DNA of 60,000 nt from Symsagittifera roscoffensis (GCF_963678635.1 NC_087069.1:30360776-30420775), one strand, 5' to 3'; shown: positions 34,908 to 49,860, numbered from the stretch's first letter. Program-made: numbers and translations. Notes: a model not told the origin generated them from the sequence alone.

Positions 34908-37900
34908 TGTATATCTAATTAGTGTTGATACCTGGGCTTAAAGACGTTTAATAAAAAATGCCACTCCCCTGTATAATTCAGCTTGAACTTATACCTCATA
35001 ACTTTGCTCAAAAAAGAATTAAATATAATATTGATAAGGATCGTGAAACCACAGTTTGAGAAAGAAGTCTAATCCGGCATAACCCAAAATTGACCCACGA
35101 ACGGCCAGAACAAACTACTTGATTTTTATCGGAACTTAAATAATAATGTAGACAACAGCTGTCACTGAAAATAGAATCGAGCTTTTGAAAACAGTCCAAG
35201 AGAATTCCGCTGCGATTTCATACGATGAATGATCTTCGAGTCGCTTTCTCGAACGCTCGGCTAAAGATCGCATTTGGTTGAACTGAAGTACGCTTAACGA
35301 TGAACTTAAGCGCCAATTGTGAAGCAAGAATAAGAACGGAGCTTACAATGTAGAATGGGATGAAAAGAACCCCGGGTTGACCAAAACTTCTCATCATACA
35401 ATTTCCATATATGAGAATCTTCGTCATACAATTTCATACAATTCCATACGTACAAAAAATTGTATGAAAACTCTATGATAAGCATTTCTGCATAAATGGA
35501 AACTATATTATTGGTGTTTTTCCATAAACCAAAAAGTTGATTTTTTGTTTCTAAATTTAATTTCTGAAAAATTTTGGTTTGTGTTTGTAACTTTACGCGA
35601 GTGACAAAGACCTTGGTTTACTCAAAGCACCAAAGGTTGGACCGACTTGCATGTACAATGCATAGAAAACGACCTAAATTGTCTTAAAGCTGTTTTTCAC
35701 AAGTGATATAACAAAAGTAACAAACTTGAAAACGACCTGAATTGCCTTAAAGCTGTTTTTCACAAGTGATATAACAAAAGTAACAAAAGTAAAAGATGAT
35801 TATTTAAAAATTTTAATTTTTAAATTATCAGACATTGATCAAGGCATACATAAACATGCCATACAAAAAAAATGGGAATTTTCAGCGTTTTTGAAAAAAA
35901 AAATTATACAGCGAAAGAGAAAAAAAACCCAACATTGTTGTGTCCAGGACTACGTTATGCTCACAAAAAATTAAATTTTGGCAGCAAAAAAAAACTTTTT
36001 TTGAAAATGATTGTTTGCGTACAAAATTGAGTTGCTGTTGAAAATAAAAATAAAAAAATATTTTTTGGGGTAATTTCAAAATTTTTGTGTCGCCATCAAA
36101 AAATGCTAGTCATACAATTTCCACACAAAAATCTTGGTTTTTTATCACCAGACTGTTTTATTAGAATCAAACAGCCACAGAAAAAAGTTTATATCTTTAT
36201 TCAACCATTTTTAGAATTTGTATGAAAATTGTACCACAAGCACTTTTCCACACTTGATGTATGGAATTCTATGATAAGCATTTTCGGTGTATGGAGGTCA
36301 CCCGCACTGAAGTTTCTCGGATAAAAATAGAATATATTGAGAAAATGTTGCCAAAAATGTTGCCATTATAACCGATTATGTGTAACCAATTTAGGCAACC
36401 TTATATATTATAATAGAAAGAAAATAGTTTATTTTCATGAAGATTATATTCGCCCTGAAATCGTCAAAAAATTGTAATAAAATCTATTGTTTTCGCCATG
36501 AAACTGCCATAAAATCGCAACAAAAACTATGGCTATCACCATAAAAAAATTAATTAAATCAAGGACCCAAAACATCAATTATGTTGTCAAAAAATGGATT
36601 TTAATGACTGAAAATTGATTTTTCTCTTCTTAAAAGCATATACTAAAAGCATTTGAAAAAAAATCCATTATAATGCATTATAAGTGATTATAATTAATTT
36701 CATTTTTAGAACTAAACTCGATAGTTTGTTGTAGAAAAACAATAAACTGAAGTGTTAAACTGCGATGAAATTCAAAAAAGAGACCAAAATGTATGGAAAT
36801 TTTATTCTGAATGGTAACATTTTATGAAACGTAATACGTAGCAACTGCACTCAACAGGAAATAAAATTTTTTCGAATAAATTGTAAATTTCATGAAGAAC
36901 CCCTCGAAAAAATCCCTTATAATAGGTTACAATCGATTATAATGGATTTTATTGGCAAAAAATATGAGAATTATAACCCATTTTTAATGAATTATGATAA
37001 TCGATTATAATATATTATATTGACAAAAAAGTACTAGGATTATAATCCATTTTTAATGGATTATTGTCGATTATTTTGTCATTTTATATAGATGCTGACC
37101 ACTTTATGACAATATAATTGATTATGATCCATGGGCGCTCGGGCGGGAATCTATTATAATCTATTATAATTCCAATATAATCGACATAAAAATAAAAATT
37201 TTTAATGGATTTTTTCTCCATATAATCGATTTATTTACTCTGTTACCACAAAATCCTCAGATAATAACTAATGAAAGAACAATTTTTCGTTCGACCACAA
37301 AATTGCCTGATAATAGATAATAATCGGAGAAACTTTGGTGCGGGCAACCCGGATCAATTGACGCGAAGGGCAATTTGTCGAGTATCAAGGTTCTTAGTAG
37401 TAAGAAATTTAATCACTCCGCCCCTAGTAAACCGGTACTTTCAGCATTTTCCTATTTCGGGGGGCGGGGAAAAAGATCAATTTTGCACATGATTTTTCCG
37501 AGTATCTATTTTATCCATCTCGGATACCCAATACTTAAAAGTGGCAATCATGCAGCAAAAAATACATTTCTGATTGGTCCAAAATCCGGTGCATCAAAAT
37601 ACGAGAAAAATTACATAATCATACCGCAAAACGATAGTTTTTTATTGGTTGAAACTCAATGCAGCTAGATACGTCATTGCGCGTATTTGTGCGATTTAAT
37701 TTGAAAACTAACCTGATTGGAAATACTCTGTTTTTCTGTAACTTTCATACAGTAGTGTAATCTGATCAGTTGGTAAATTTGAAACTAAGCTTTTGCAAAG
37801 GCTATAAAACTTGATATCATAATTGAAACTGCTTCGATATACCACGAATTTACATATCTCTTCCGATCAAGAAAAGCAAAGCGCCTTAGAATACGGTGTC

Positions 37901-38658
37901 AGGTATAAAAAAAACTAAAAATTTACAAGTGCAAATAATTTCTGATTCCAAATCAAAGTAAACCGCTTCCAAACTCAAAGTAAACAACTGAATCAATTCC
38001 AAATCTGTTTATACCCGAAAAATGCGGTAGACCAAAATAACAAGCATATTTCCTCAGACTGCAGGAGGGAAAAACCGAAACTAACTCAGACTCAAATAAA
38101 TCATTGCAAGTGTCGCTCGAGAAACAAGGAAGGAGAGAGTGATTTTCAGCTGCTGAAACATCTGGGCTGCAAAACTTGATACGTTTTTGTTTATTTTCTA
38201 TGTTCATGATAGTCTGGGTAAATTTTAAGCGGCTTTAAGTCAAATGATTGGTTATCTTAAAATTCAACAAGAAGTTAACCGTTGAACAATTACTCTCCTG
38301 AAAGAATTTTTGAAAAATCGAATATAAGTTCATTATTTCCACAGAGTTAGTAGAAACAGAGAAACTTATCAGTGAAAGCTTTCAGTGGAAAGTTCTCTAT
38401 AATTTGATACTTGCTACTGAACAGTTTCTAGACTTCAGAACTTAAAAATTTTAGTTCATTAAAAAAAAATTCGATGATTTTTGTTCAGATTTGTGAAGAA
38501 AATGCTGAGGAATAGGCATTGTTTCGTTTATCGAGCATTTCAAATATTCAATTTCAAGATATAGTTTATGTTTGTTTCAATCAAGAACTGTTGAAGTTGA
38601 GAAACAAAAGTCAAAAATGAGTTTTAGTTTAGGGTTGGAAACCTAATTTTTATTTAAG

Positions 38659-38847
38659 CGCAAGCCTGAGTTGAAGGTGATTAATATCGGTTTGTTCATA
38701 ATCTTGTTTTCCTTTTTGATTATAACAGTCAGTCCTGTTAAGGAAATCATTACTAATACTTGGTGGTTTGATTTATTTAATTCAAGTAGACCTTCAATTC
38801 TTTCTGATAAAACTACGTTTTCACATATTTGGATTAAAGTTGAGCAG
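38659..38847 (+). CDS. Candidate exon of a membrane protein gene
   Basis: An acceptor (tttttatttaag|) and a strong donor (GAGCAG|GTATAT) bound 63 codons without a stop. The peptide begins with a charged 'RKPELK', then a strongly apolar helix ('IGLFIILFSFLIITV', about residues 9-23), then 'TNTWWFDLFNSSRP' and 'TTFSHIWIKVEQ'. It has no ATG, so it would be an internal exon. It ends in phase 0, compatible with 41861-41998. The fold suggests one transmembrane segment. No family is recognised. Confidence 0.4.
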
Positions 38848-38859
38848 GTATATAATGTG

Positions 38860-40620
38860 AAAAAATCTTTACCATCGCCATCAAATGTAGGGGGGAAGTA
38901 CTATATCAGAATTGCTGGTAACGGTTTATATGCAGCTCTGAGCCTAATAACTTCTGTTGTGAACAAGATAGAAGCTCGACTAACGGGACCTTTGTGGTTC
39001 GCCTATGGTAGGGAGAACCAATAGTCTAGCTATTTTTGCGAAACGTTCTTAACCACCGCCATCAAATGTAGCGGGAAAGGTACAATATCAGGATTGCTGG
39101 TTGACGGTTTATATGCAGTTCTAAGCCTAATAACGTTTGTTGTAAGAAAGATAGAAGCTCTACTAATGGGACCTATTTGGTTCTGCTATGGTAGGGAGAG
39201 CCAATTGCCTAACTATTTATTTCAAGTGAAGCGTAGTATGAGATGAAAAAACACTCTAAAACTGCTGAAAAAACACTCTAAATGTTAAAATTTGAAATAA
39301 GTAAAAATATGTTAAATTTTAAACATTTTCTTAATTTTCTGAAAAAAGGAGTTCGGCTAATTCAAGGCTCCGAACCCCATAATTTTTGATATGATCAAGA
39401 TACACAACTGTTTAAGAGGACCTTTTATGTTCTCCTATTCTAGGGAAAGCCAGTACCCTAACTATTTTTTTTATTTCGATTAGAAACTGAAATGTAAAAA
39501 CTTTTCGAAAACTTTGAATGTGAAAATTCAAAAAAGTCCAAAAAAGAGAAAAAAAGTTTAAATAACCTGTCCAATGAAGCTTCCAATCGATCAAACAAGA
39601 GTCATAACACAATGGAATAGTTTTGAGAAGCTCTAGAGATGTTTTTTGTAAAAGGTCATTTTTTCCCTTGGGTGTCTAAATTGTCAACCGAGTTGAAAAC
39701 TGAAGATTTGTAATTTCCAGCAGCCTCACGAAACAAAAAGTGCATTATTTCTGCTTAAAACCATCTACTTCATGGTAAATTTTCATTTTTAAGATATTTG
39801 ATTTTTTGAACTACATAAATAAAGTTTTTTTTATAATTTAACAGAAGCAAACGGATCGATTTATATTGAACCATAGGTTCAGAGCGAGAAAGTTTTTAAA
39901 TTGGTATAAAAGATATTGCTGATTATTTTTTTGAAAAAAAATTATTTTTGAAATTTTTATCTTTTCTATAAAATTAGACTAATTCGAGGTTCCGAACCCG
40001 ATAAACTTTGATGTGATTAAGATACAAAACTGTTTAAGAGGACGTTTTTGGTTCTCCTATGCTAGTGCAAGCCAGTGCCTTAGCTAATTTTTAAATTCGA
40101 TTATAAACTGAGATGTAAAACTCTTCAAAAATTATGAGAAAATTTGAAAAACTCAAAAAACATGAAAAAATACAAAAAATGGAAAAAAAACTCGGATTTT
40201 TCGTACCTTGGATTTTTTGTACCTAACTGTCCAATGAAGCTTCCAATCAATCAAACAAGAGTCACAACACAATGAAATAGCTTTGAGATGCTCTAAAGAT
40301 GTTTTTTCGAAAAGTGGTTTTTTCCCTTGGGTGTCTAAACCGTGAACGGAGATGAAAATTGAAACTTATCAACTTTCAGCAGCCTCCCGGAACCATTCAA
40401 GGTTCTGACCCCGATAATTTTTGATCTGATAAAGATAGGCGCTTGGTAATGAGGACCATTTCTGTTCTTCTAAAGTAGGGCAAGCCATTGTAATTAATAA
40501 TTTTTCAACTGGATTATTGGTAGAGTGAGAAGTGATTTGTGAATTTTTAGGATGAAAAAGAATAATCAGAAAGGTTCAAAAATTAAAATTAACCTAAGAT
40601 TTTGTTTCCAACCGTTTGCT
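38860..40620 (+). repeat. Degenerate tandem repeat array in the candidate intron
   Basis: A module 'ggacctnt-tggttc-cctatggtaggga-agccaat-ncctaactattt' recurs near 38985, 39165, 39418, 40035 and 40460. Two units starting 'accaycgccatcaaatgta' are 182 bp apart (38871, 39053). A longer block starting 'ctgtccaatgaagcttccaatc' recurs 659 bp apart (39568, 40227). Units differ in length, so the array is old. Confidence 0.7.
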
Positions 40621-41523
40621 TTGAATTTATTTGTCGTACTTGGAAACAAAAGGATCCTGGGAAAAGTCTAGGGCAAAACAAAAAAACTTGTTTATTCGAA
40701 AAATAAAAAATTTAGTGGACATTCTACCTGATACGCTAGCTATCTCTTTCTAGAGTTTCCTCATTAATTTTTTCTCTAAGTTTGATTGAGAACAAGCAAC
40801 TAAAAATTAAATGACCCAAATGATAACGAAACAATCAAAGAATGTCACGCATAAACTGATTCATGAGCAGTTCACTGGTAATATAGATTTTATGAGTTTG
40901 TGACGATTTTTCATAGTTAGAGTTGTTTTCTGAGCCAAAGATGGCGAATTGGCTAAATCTATTTTTCAAGAAGCTAGAAAAAAACGTTGTTTTCCGTTAT
41001 CATAGATACTATAAAATTGTTTTGACTATTCATACTTTGTCTAAATGCGAGAGTTTGTTATTTGTTTTTTTTTCAGTAGAAATTTGAAATAAATAGGGCA
41101 AAAAAGAATGTAATATATTTTAATTATCAGATTTTCTGAAGGATAAAACAATTTACTCACTGAACCACTTTTCTCAATTCGATAATTGTTATCAAAAACG
41201 AGTTAGTCAAAAAACCATCTGAATCTTAAAGAACTTTGAGACTATATATTCTCGTTGCGAGACTCAAAACTTTAAGAACCTCCCAACATGTGCCCCAAAA
41301 AGAAGCTATCGAAAATTGCACATGATTGAAATTTCTTCTTTCAACAGAATCATTACAATATAAGCTACCACGAGTAGTGTATTAGTATGAACCTACTTTA
41401 TGTTCGGACACAACTGGCAAACACGAGTACTCATTTTGTGGCACTTTTTTACTACTCTTGATCTGTATTATTGGAAATTTCATTGTTCTCTGCTTTTTTG
41501 TGGCTAATGTTTAAGATTTTTAA

Positions 41524-41595
41524 GCATGAGTGGCTGAGTGGGAAGGACGTGAGTTTCATTCTCAAGGTTGATGGTTCGATTCCGTCGCGTAGGCA
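41524..41595 (+). pseudogene. tRNA-derived sequence (A box and B box present)
   Basis: TGGCTGAGTGG matches the internal A box and GGTTCGATTCC the B box. A 4-bp anticodon stem TGAG/CTCA closes a 7-nt loop TTTCATT, and a T arm GATGG/CCGTC closes TTCGATT. The acceptor stem (GCATGAG versus GCGTAGG) does not pair and no long variable arm is seen. It is therefore a tRNA pseudogene or the head of a SINE rather than a working tRNA. Confidence 0.5.
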
Positions 41596-41860
41596 AAGTT
41601 TTATTTGGTTGAGATTTGTTTCTACTTTTTTCATTTCACTTTATAGAGCTGCTTTTTTTCGTTTTCTCGCTATTGTTTGAGAATATCATAGTTGCCTCTG
41701 TTTCATTAGCAAAACAAATTTGGAGAAGTTTTGTTTCGACTTTTGAAAAAAGGTACAGAACTTTAACATCCGAAATTTTTTTGTCTTGAGCTGAAATGTT
41801 GTCTTGAGCTGAATTGTAAAAAAATCATTTGCATTTGACCTGTGTTTATTTTTTTTTCAG

Positions 41861-41998
41861 GATGGTGGTTTAAGAATGGTTAAATTGAGGGCAATTAATG
41901 CGGGAGATATTTGCGCTGTTTACGGAATTGCCGCTTTAGGCTTTGAAGACAACTCGAGCTTAAGGATTTTTGCGATGGTTTTGGAAGACGATCATTGA
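41861..41998 (+). CDS. Candidate terminal exon ending in a stop
   Basis: A long pyrimidine tract and AG (tttttttttcag|) precede 45 codons and TGA. The peptide contains 'RMVKLRAINAGDICAVYGIAALGFED' and ends 'LEDDH'. The 'AGDICAVYGI' stretch resembles domain II of translation factor EF-G ('AGDICALFG..'), so this may be a decayed or captured EF-G exon. In-phase joining to 38659-38847 is possible but would give a membrane protein instead. I cannot decide between the two. 40621-41523 has no other gene. Confidence 0.35.
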   Translation, partial: DGGLRMVKLRAINAGDICAVYGIAALGFEDNSSLRIFAMVLEDDH

Positions 41999-42553
41999 CT
42001 TTTCAAATAGAGGATGTAAAACAAGACGATAAAGGAAGCCTCATGAAACTGCGAATTTTTTTTATACAACAGATAGTTTTCGGTAATTAAGTTAGACAAG
42101 AAGAGTGCATCAACTTCAGTGAGTGATTTGAAGACCAAAAACTTTCGGAATCATTGGTACATTTGATTAAGCTAATAATGACAGAATTTTTTCGTACCAA
42201 CCTTTTTACAAAAACTCAAATATAACTAATGAAATCTACTTGCGCGTTTATATTTCATGATCAAATTTGACAGAATCAATAGCTCAACCGATCAAAATTA
42301 GTTCTAGTACTGAATCATTTGAAATACAACCATTTGTATAACTGTCTGTACCTGCATCAAATTATATTTAGGCTGTTCGTCAACAGCAAGTGACTTTTAT
42401 CTTTGCCATAGCTTTAGTCAACACTGTTGACGTGGAACATTATACGTTTCATTTCAGTCACTTTGTTTGGTTGGTATACCAAAGTGCATGTACATTATAC
42501 TCCCACTTGGTTGAGCATGCAAATGCTATTAAGCGATTCTAGCTTTGGATGGA

Positions 42554-42560
42554 TATAAAA
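42554..42560 (+). promoter_or_regulatory. TATA box candidate
   Basis: TATAAAA lies 50 nt upstream of the ATG at 42610, and an ATGCAAAT octamer sits near 42517. Together they form a plausible core promoter for the short secreted-type frame that follows. Confidence 0.35.
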
Positions 42561-42609
42561 AACGTGCAGTTGACTATTAAATAAAAAAGCATAGTTTCGT
42601 TGTCTTACA

Positions 42610-42696
42610 ATGAACGTATTATTGCTGTTCTATTTTCTTGCATGTTTCTGTTTGTTAATGCAATATGGCGAGTGCTGGTTAGCTCAATGTGTGTGA
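42610..42696 (+). CDS. 28-residue signal-peptide-like frame
   Basis: The frame begins ATGAACGTATTATTG and encodes an N-terminal run of Leu, Phe, Cys and Ala typical of a signal peptide, then 'QYGECWLAQCV' before TGA. Cys spacing after the likely cleavage point suggests a secreted peptide or the first exon of one (a weak donor could lie at GTGTGTGA). It is preceded by a TATA box at a suitable distance. It is short and unsupported by homology. Confidence 0.3.
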   Translation: MNVLLLFYFLACFCLLMQYGECWLAQCV

Positions 42697-43680
42697 AACT
42701 TCTATTAAAAGTCGCTGAATTTGAAATAATCATTACTCGCACCAACAAGTTTAAACTATTGTGCTAGAAACTCATTCTACCAATTGGTTCACAGACAATG
42801 CGTTTAAATTAACATGATGCAAAGTTCGCATTTTTATAGAAAAAAAGTAAGCCATCTAATTGATATCGATGACAAATCATTAAAATAGCCACTAATTTTA
42901 GTTCTAATTTAAAAACTCGGAAGTTTTATAACTATTTTTATTTGAAGAACCTTTAGCCATTACATCACAATAACGTACAGTAGAATTATAATACTTAAAC
43001 AGTACTATAGCAATTTTTCGAAAAAATATGCAACAAATTGAGTGGCGCTAAATTTCGTTGAAGGAAGCTATAAGGTATCTTCACTCGATGAATCGTCATT
43101 TAGGTGGTGTAAATGAGCTGAACTGAATTGGCCTGAGCCTACCTTCTGGGTGAACTTTATAAAATTGGCTAAACAGCATAATATTACAACCAAGATACAA
43201 TTCGGCATACATTCAGCTACAACTTTCATATCTTCAAGTCTCACACAAATTACAGTACTTCAGTACAATCAACAGTGATGTTCAAACTGTATTTTTGAAT
43301 ACTTTAGTTGATTCCACTCAGGTGTTTAAAAATCACAACAATCAGGATATCGGACCAAACTCAAGCTAATTTCAAAGTAAATTATTCAAGAATCAGCGTC
43401 AAAATTTCCACAATAAGAAACCTATATTCAAATTGAAAAGCCAGATGGCTCCTAGATGATTGCCGATTCCTGGATACCAATATCGATATAAGCAAATATA
43501 TTAAGTCGTTAAACTGTTTATTCGGGCTTAAAGACTTGAGCGTCATTTCACGCGTTTTTTTGCATGGGGTGAAGTTTAGATAAAGTTAAAATTAGAGGAG
43601 ATACGATTTAAATAATTCGAGGTCATTTGAGTTCAAGAGTGGTCTTCACAATAGGTTCAACATAAAACTTTACATCAACG

Positions 43681-43686
43681 TTTATT
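43681..43686 (-). terminator. ARF1 polyadenylation signal
   Basis: AATAAA on the minus strand lies about 207 nt after the ARF1 stop codon, a reasonable 3' UTR length. Confidence 0.6.
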
Positions 43687-43892
43687 AAACTATTTAAACA
43701 GGACATGTAGCGCCGTCGAAATTGAGTGGAATACATATTATAGCGTTTAAGCAAAATCTTGAAAAAATTGTGCCACTCAAGAATGAACACAAGTGCACCG
43801 CAAGTGAGTTCTCTGTCTCAAGTTGGATAGTTCGATGGATGGTTTAGTATATGAGAGTCAGTTCTGTTTGTTGGCGACTGTCGTCTTTCGGT

Positions 43893-47009
<3,117 letters not shown>

Positions 47010-47215
47010 GGATGATACCAATTCATTTTTATTTTTACGGATATTATACGCTCAAAATTGCCAAGGCAACAAAAAACCCAAAAGACCGTCGCACAAGTGC
47101 CGTGAACTTTCTATTTGCTTTCCGATTGGTTGAAATTTGAGCAGGCGGACAGACTGACAACTGTTTAAACAGCATAAATCAAGCGCAGAAAAAAGAGCCC
47201 CGCAGTCGCGCCAAC
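47010..47215. promoter_or_regulatory. Putative bidirectional promoter, ARF1 / 47216 gene
   Basis: About 200 bp separate the ARF1 leader from a divergent ATG. The interval is less AT-rich than its surroundings and carries CCAAT on the minus strand (gattgg near 47134). No TATA box is evident on the ARF1 side, as is usual for housekeeping genes. Confidence 0.35.
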
Positions 47216-47257
47216 ATGTTCCGAGCTTGCCTAGAGAGGGTAGGACTCTACACGAAA
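47216..47257 (+). CDS. Candidate first exon of a divergent gene
   Basis: An ATG in a good context (gccaacATG) begins 14 codons reading MFRACLERVGLYTK, followed directly by a consensus donor GTAAGA. The Arg-containing, Asp-free start could be a mitochondrial presequence. The frame also stays open through the donor to 47401 without showing a domain. Later exons were not found in the window. Confidence 0.3.
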
Positions 47258-47841
47258 GTAAGAGCCGGTTGTTATCCCCAAGCGCGTCTACTGGCGAACT
47301 TAAACAGAGAGTCGGTCATCAAAGCCGTTAAAAAAAAGATTTGGGACTTATGCAACTGCTTCTTTATAAGAACTAAGGGACGGAGTTTTCAGTATAATTA
47401 ATCAGAAGGTCATGTACATGTACTGGTACACAAGTTCAGGCTAAAAAAGGCTAAAGGACTTCGTTCAGGCTAAAAAAAACACGTTTTCAATTTTTTTTTC
47501 AAAATCGTCATTTGGATAATTTAAAAAAAGGTCATCAAAAATGGACCCTTCCGTCATGCGACGGTACGTGCACAGGTTGGATAGGGCCGTACCAACGCTA
47601 TATACATAACCTAGAGAAACGAACACTCAAATGGCCAGGGAGATCTTGGAGAAAACTGAGTTGGACTCTGACGAGAGTATAATCTCCCTTGATGTAAAGA
47701 GTCTGTACACTAATGTCCCGCTCAAGGAAGCGGTTGAAATAGCCCTGAGGAGATTATATGAGCAAGTCAACCCTCCGGAAACATCTCGCAAGACTAGGAA
47801 AAAACTACTGAATTTGGCAGTGAGTAAGGTACACTTTAAAT

Positions 47842-48344
47842 CAGGGATTGCAATATATTGAATGATCAGATATTGAATAATGAGACGATGTCAATATTGA
47901 ATTTTTAATATTGAGATATTGAAGGCTAGATATTGATATTGATATTGAATTTTTTGTAGATATTGAGAAAAACGGATTTTGTATCATTGCTACAAAATTG
48001 CTACAAAATATCATTGAATGAGAAATTCAAGATAACTCAATGGACTGACTAAGTCAAACAGTCAAACAGTCAACTCAACTCACTCAAGCATTAAAATTAA
48101 ACAAATTAAACAAAAAACAATTACATTGCAAAAAAAACTAAACAAATTTAATTATATATTTCGAAATTTAATATTGCATTTGGGCTCTGGTATCTTAAAA
48201 TAGTGATAATATTGAGATATTGAGCTTTTAGATATTGATATTGATATTGATATTGAAATTTCATCCTATTTGATATTGATATTGATATTGAATGGAAGAT
48301 ATTGATATTGAGCTCAATATATTGATATTGTATTGAAATCCCTG
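47842..48344. mobile_element. 503-bp hAT-type MITE inside the Penelope-like element
   Basis: The ends CAGGGATTGCAATA and, inverted, CAGGGATTTCAATA match at 13 of 14 bases. It is flanked by perfect 8-bp duplications CTTTAAAT (47834-47841 and 48345-48352), which fit the hAT preference nTnnnnAn. Removing the element and one octamer joins the host RT frame without a shift, a strong independent proof of insertion. The interior contains many ATATTG/GATATTG repeats near both ends and no transposase. Confidence 0.92.
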
Positions 48345-49810
48345 CTTTAAATGCCATGGTTTGTGGTATGTACAAAAAGACGGTTTGGCAATGGGCGCCT
48401 CCCGTGCAGTAATATTGGCTAATTTGTGGCTCAAAGAATACGAACCTGCATTAAAGAAAGAAGTACCAAAATTGACTGTGCTAACTGAGGGTAACAAGGA
48501 AGTGTGCCCTTGATGTCAGAAAAAGGTGACATATCGGACAGAAGGAGTAGAATGCGAAGCTTGTTTGAGTTGGTACCACTTAGGGTGTGGTAACATATCG
48601 GAATCCGAATACGCAGACATCGCGGAAACAGTATGGTATTGCATGACTTGCAAAAAACAACGGAAAGCAGATCGGCTGTGAATGGTGTTAAAGTTTTTCT
48701 AAAATATGTGGACGACATAGTTAGAACGGTCAAGGGCGATCCTGGGGTAGTTCTCGAGGCTGCCAATAAGTTGCATCCAAACTTGCAGTTCACCATAGAA
48801 GAACTCGATAGTAATGGTAATTTCTCCTTTTTGGACTTAAATGTCAACGTGGATTCAGCAAAAAAGGTCACATGTGGTTGGTACCAAAAACCCACTGATA
48901 CCGGCACCATTCTAAATTTCAGAGGCTGCGTACCTTTGCAGTACAAAAGAAACGTTATTGAAGGGACAGTTCATAGGGTTTGCAGAAGTACCTCAACATG
49001 GGAGTATTTTGACCAGGCATTGGAAAAAAATCGGAAACTATGGATTGAAAATCAATATCCAAAAAATTGGTCTGACAGGGTAGTGTTTGAAACTCTTAAC
49101 AAGATAATTGAGGGAAAGAAAAATTTAGAGGTGAAGGCATCAGAACCGAGAAATGACAAATGGTTGAAAGACTCACCACCGCTTCTTACAATGCAATATC
49201 GAGGCAATCCATCTCAACAGTTAGCTGCAAAGGTTCAGCTAATAGCTGGGGCACAAATAATTTTTACAACGAGAAAATTGAAAACATGCTTGCCATCCAT
49301 CAAAGATTCCTTTGCTCGTGAACTGAGATCCAAAGTGGTGTACAAGCTTACATGTAGTGGATGTAACTCCACCTATGTCGGTCAGACAGTCCGACATTTA
49401 GCCACGAGGGTCGATGAACACCGCAAAGGGGACTCCCCAGTAGGACAACACTTGTTAGAATGTAATATGGAGGTAGGCGGTACTGCTGAGCTGAAGTCCG
49501 AGATTATAGACCAAACAGCCAACACTCATAAGCTACTGACACTAGAGGCTTTGCATATTTAGAGGGAGAGGCCGAAGATCAACACACGCGATTTTAGACA
49601 CATTTCAGAGCCTTTTTTAGAGCCTTTTATAACCAGAAAGAACAAAAAACTAAAAAATCTCAGAAATTTACAGGTAAATGTTATTCATGATTACGTAATT
49701 ATATTATGTAATTACAGTTGTTCAAATTTGATTGGTTAAAAAGTTTTGGAGCCTCTTTAGACACGTTTCTCATTTTTCAGATCTTTGATCGTTTTGTAAA
49801 CATTGTAAAA

Positions 49811-49860
49811 AATTTTAATCCTGATGATGCACAGAATGTGCGAAAACGTTTGAATTAACA
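49811..49860 (+). ncRNA. Hammerhead-ribozyme-like motif at the Penelope 3' end
   Basis: CTGATGA (49821-49827) is followed by a stem GCAC/GTGC with loop AGAAT (49829-49841) and GAAA (49842-49845), the order of a hammerhead core. A minimal palindromic stem III AAC/GTT follows. Outer bases TTAATC (49815-49820) can pair with GA(A)TTAA (49852-49858). An extra U at 49828 between the core and stem II departs from the consensus. Penelope-like elements are known to carry hammerheads, so the location fits, but activity is uncertain. Confidence 0.45.

Larger units (their letters stand above)
33116..37942 (+). repeat. 4.8-kb tandem duplication, copy B
   Basis: This is the second copy of 28301-33117. It begins mid-way through the BEL/Pao RNase H remnant (33116-33775 repeats 28301-28960), so it is the derived junction. 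It differs by single bases, short A/T-run changes and a much shorter G run (near 34826). Similarity ends at 'aataatttc' (37942). The stretch 37943-38650 beyond it shows no gene. Confidence 0.9.
42020..43680. other. Intergenic stretch between candidate gene 2 and ARF1
   Basis: Apart from the TATA box and short frame at 42554-42696, no gene is seen. A TTGGTATACCAA palindrome lies near 42472. Confidence 0.3.

Noticed and set aside
38671-39024. 117-codon secreted protein starting at 38671
   Set aside because: The start is TTG, not ATG, and the second half runs past a strong donor into repeat DNA; the exon 38659-38847 is the better reading.
41861-41998. Firm call of mitochondrial EF-G
   Set aside because: Only about ten residues resemble EF-G domain II, too little to name the gene.
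48148-48375. Tyr/Gln/Ser/Ile-repeat protein
   Set aside because: It is the ATATTG repeat inside the hAT-type MITE.
48431-48946. 171-codon minus-strand frame
   Set aside because: It is the antisense shadow of the Penelope RT and PHD region.
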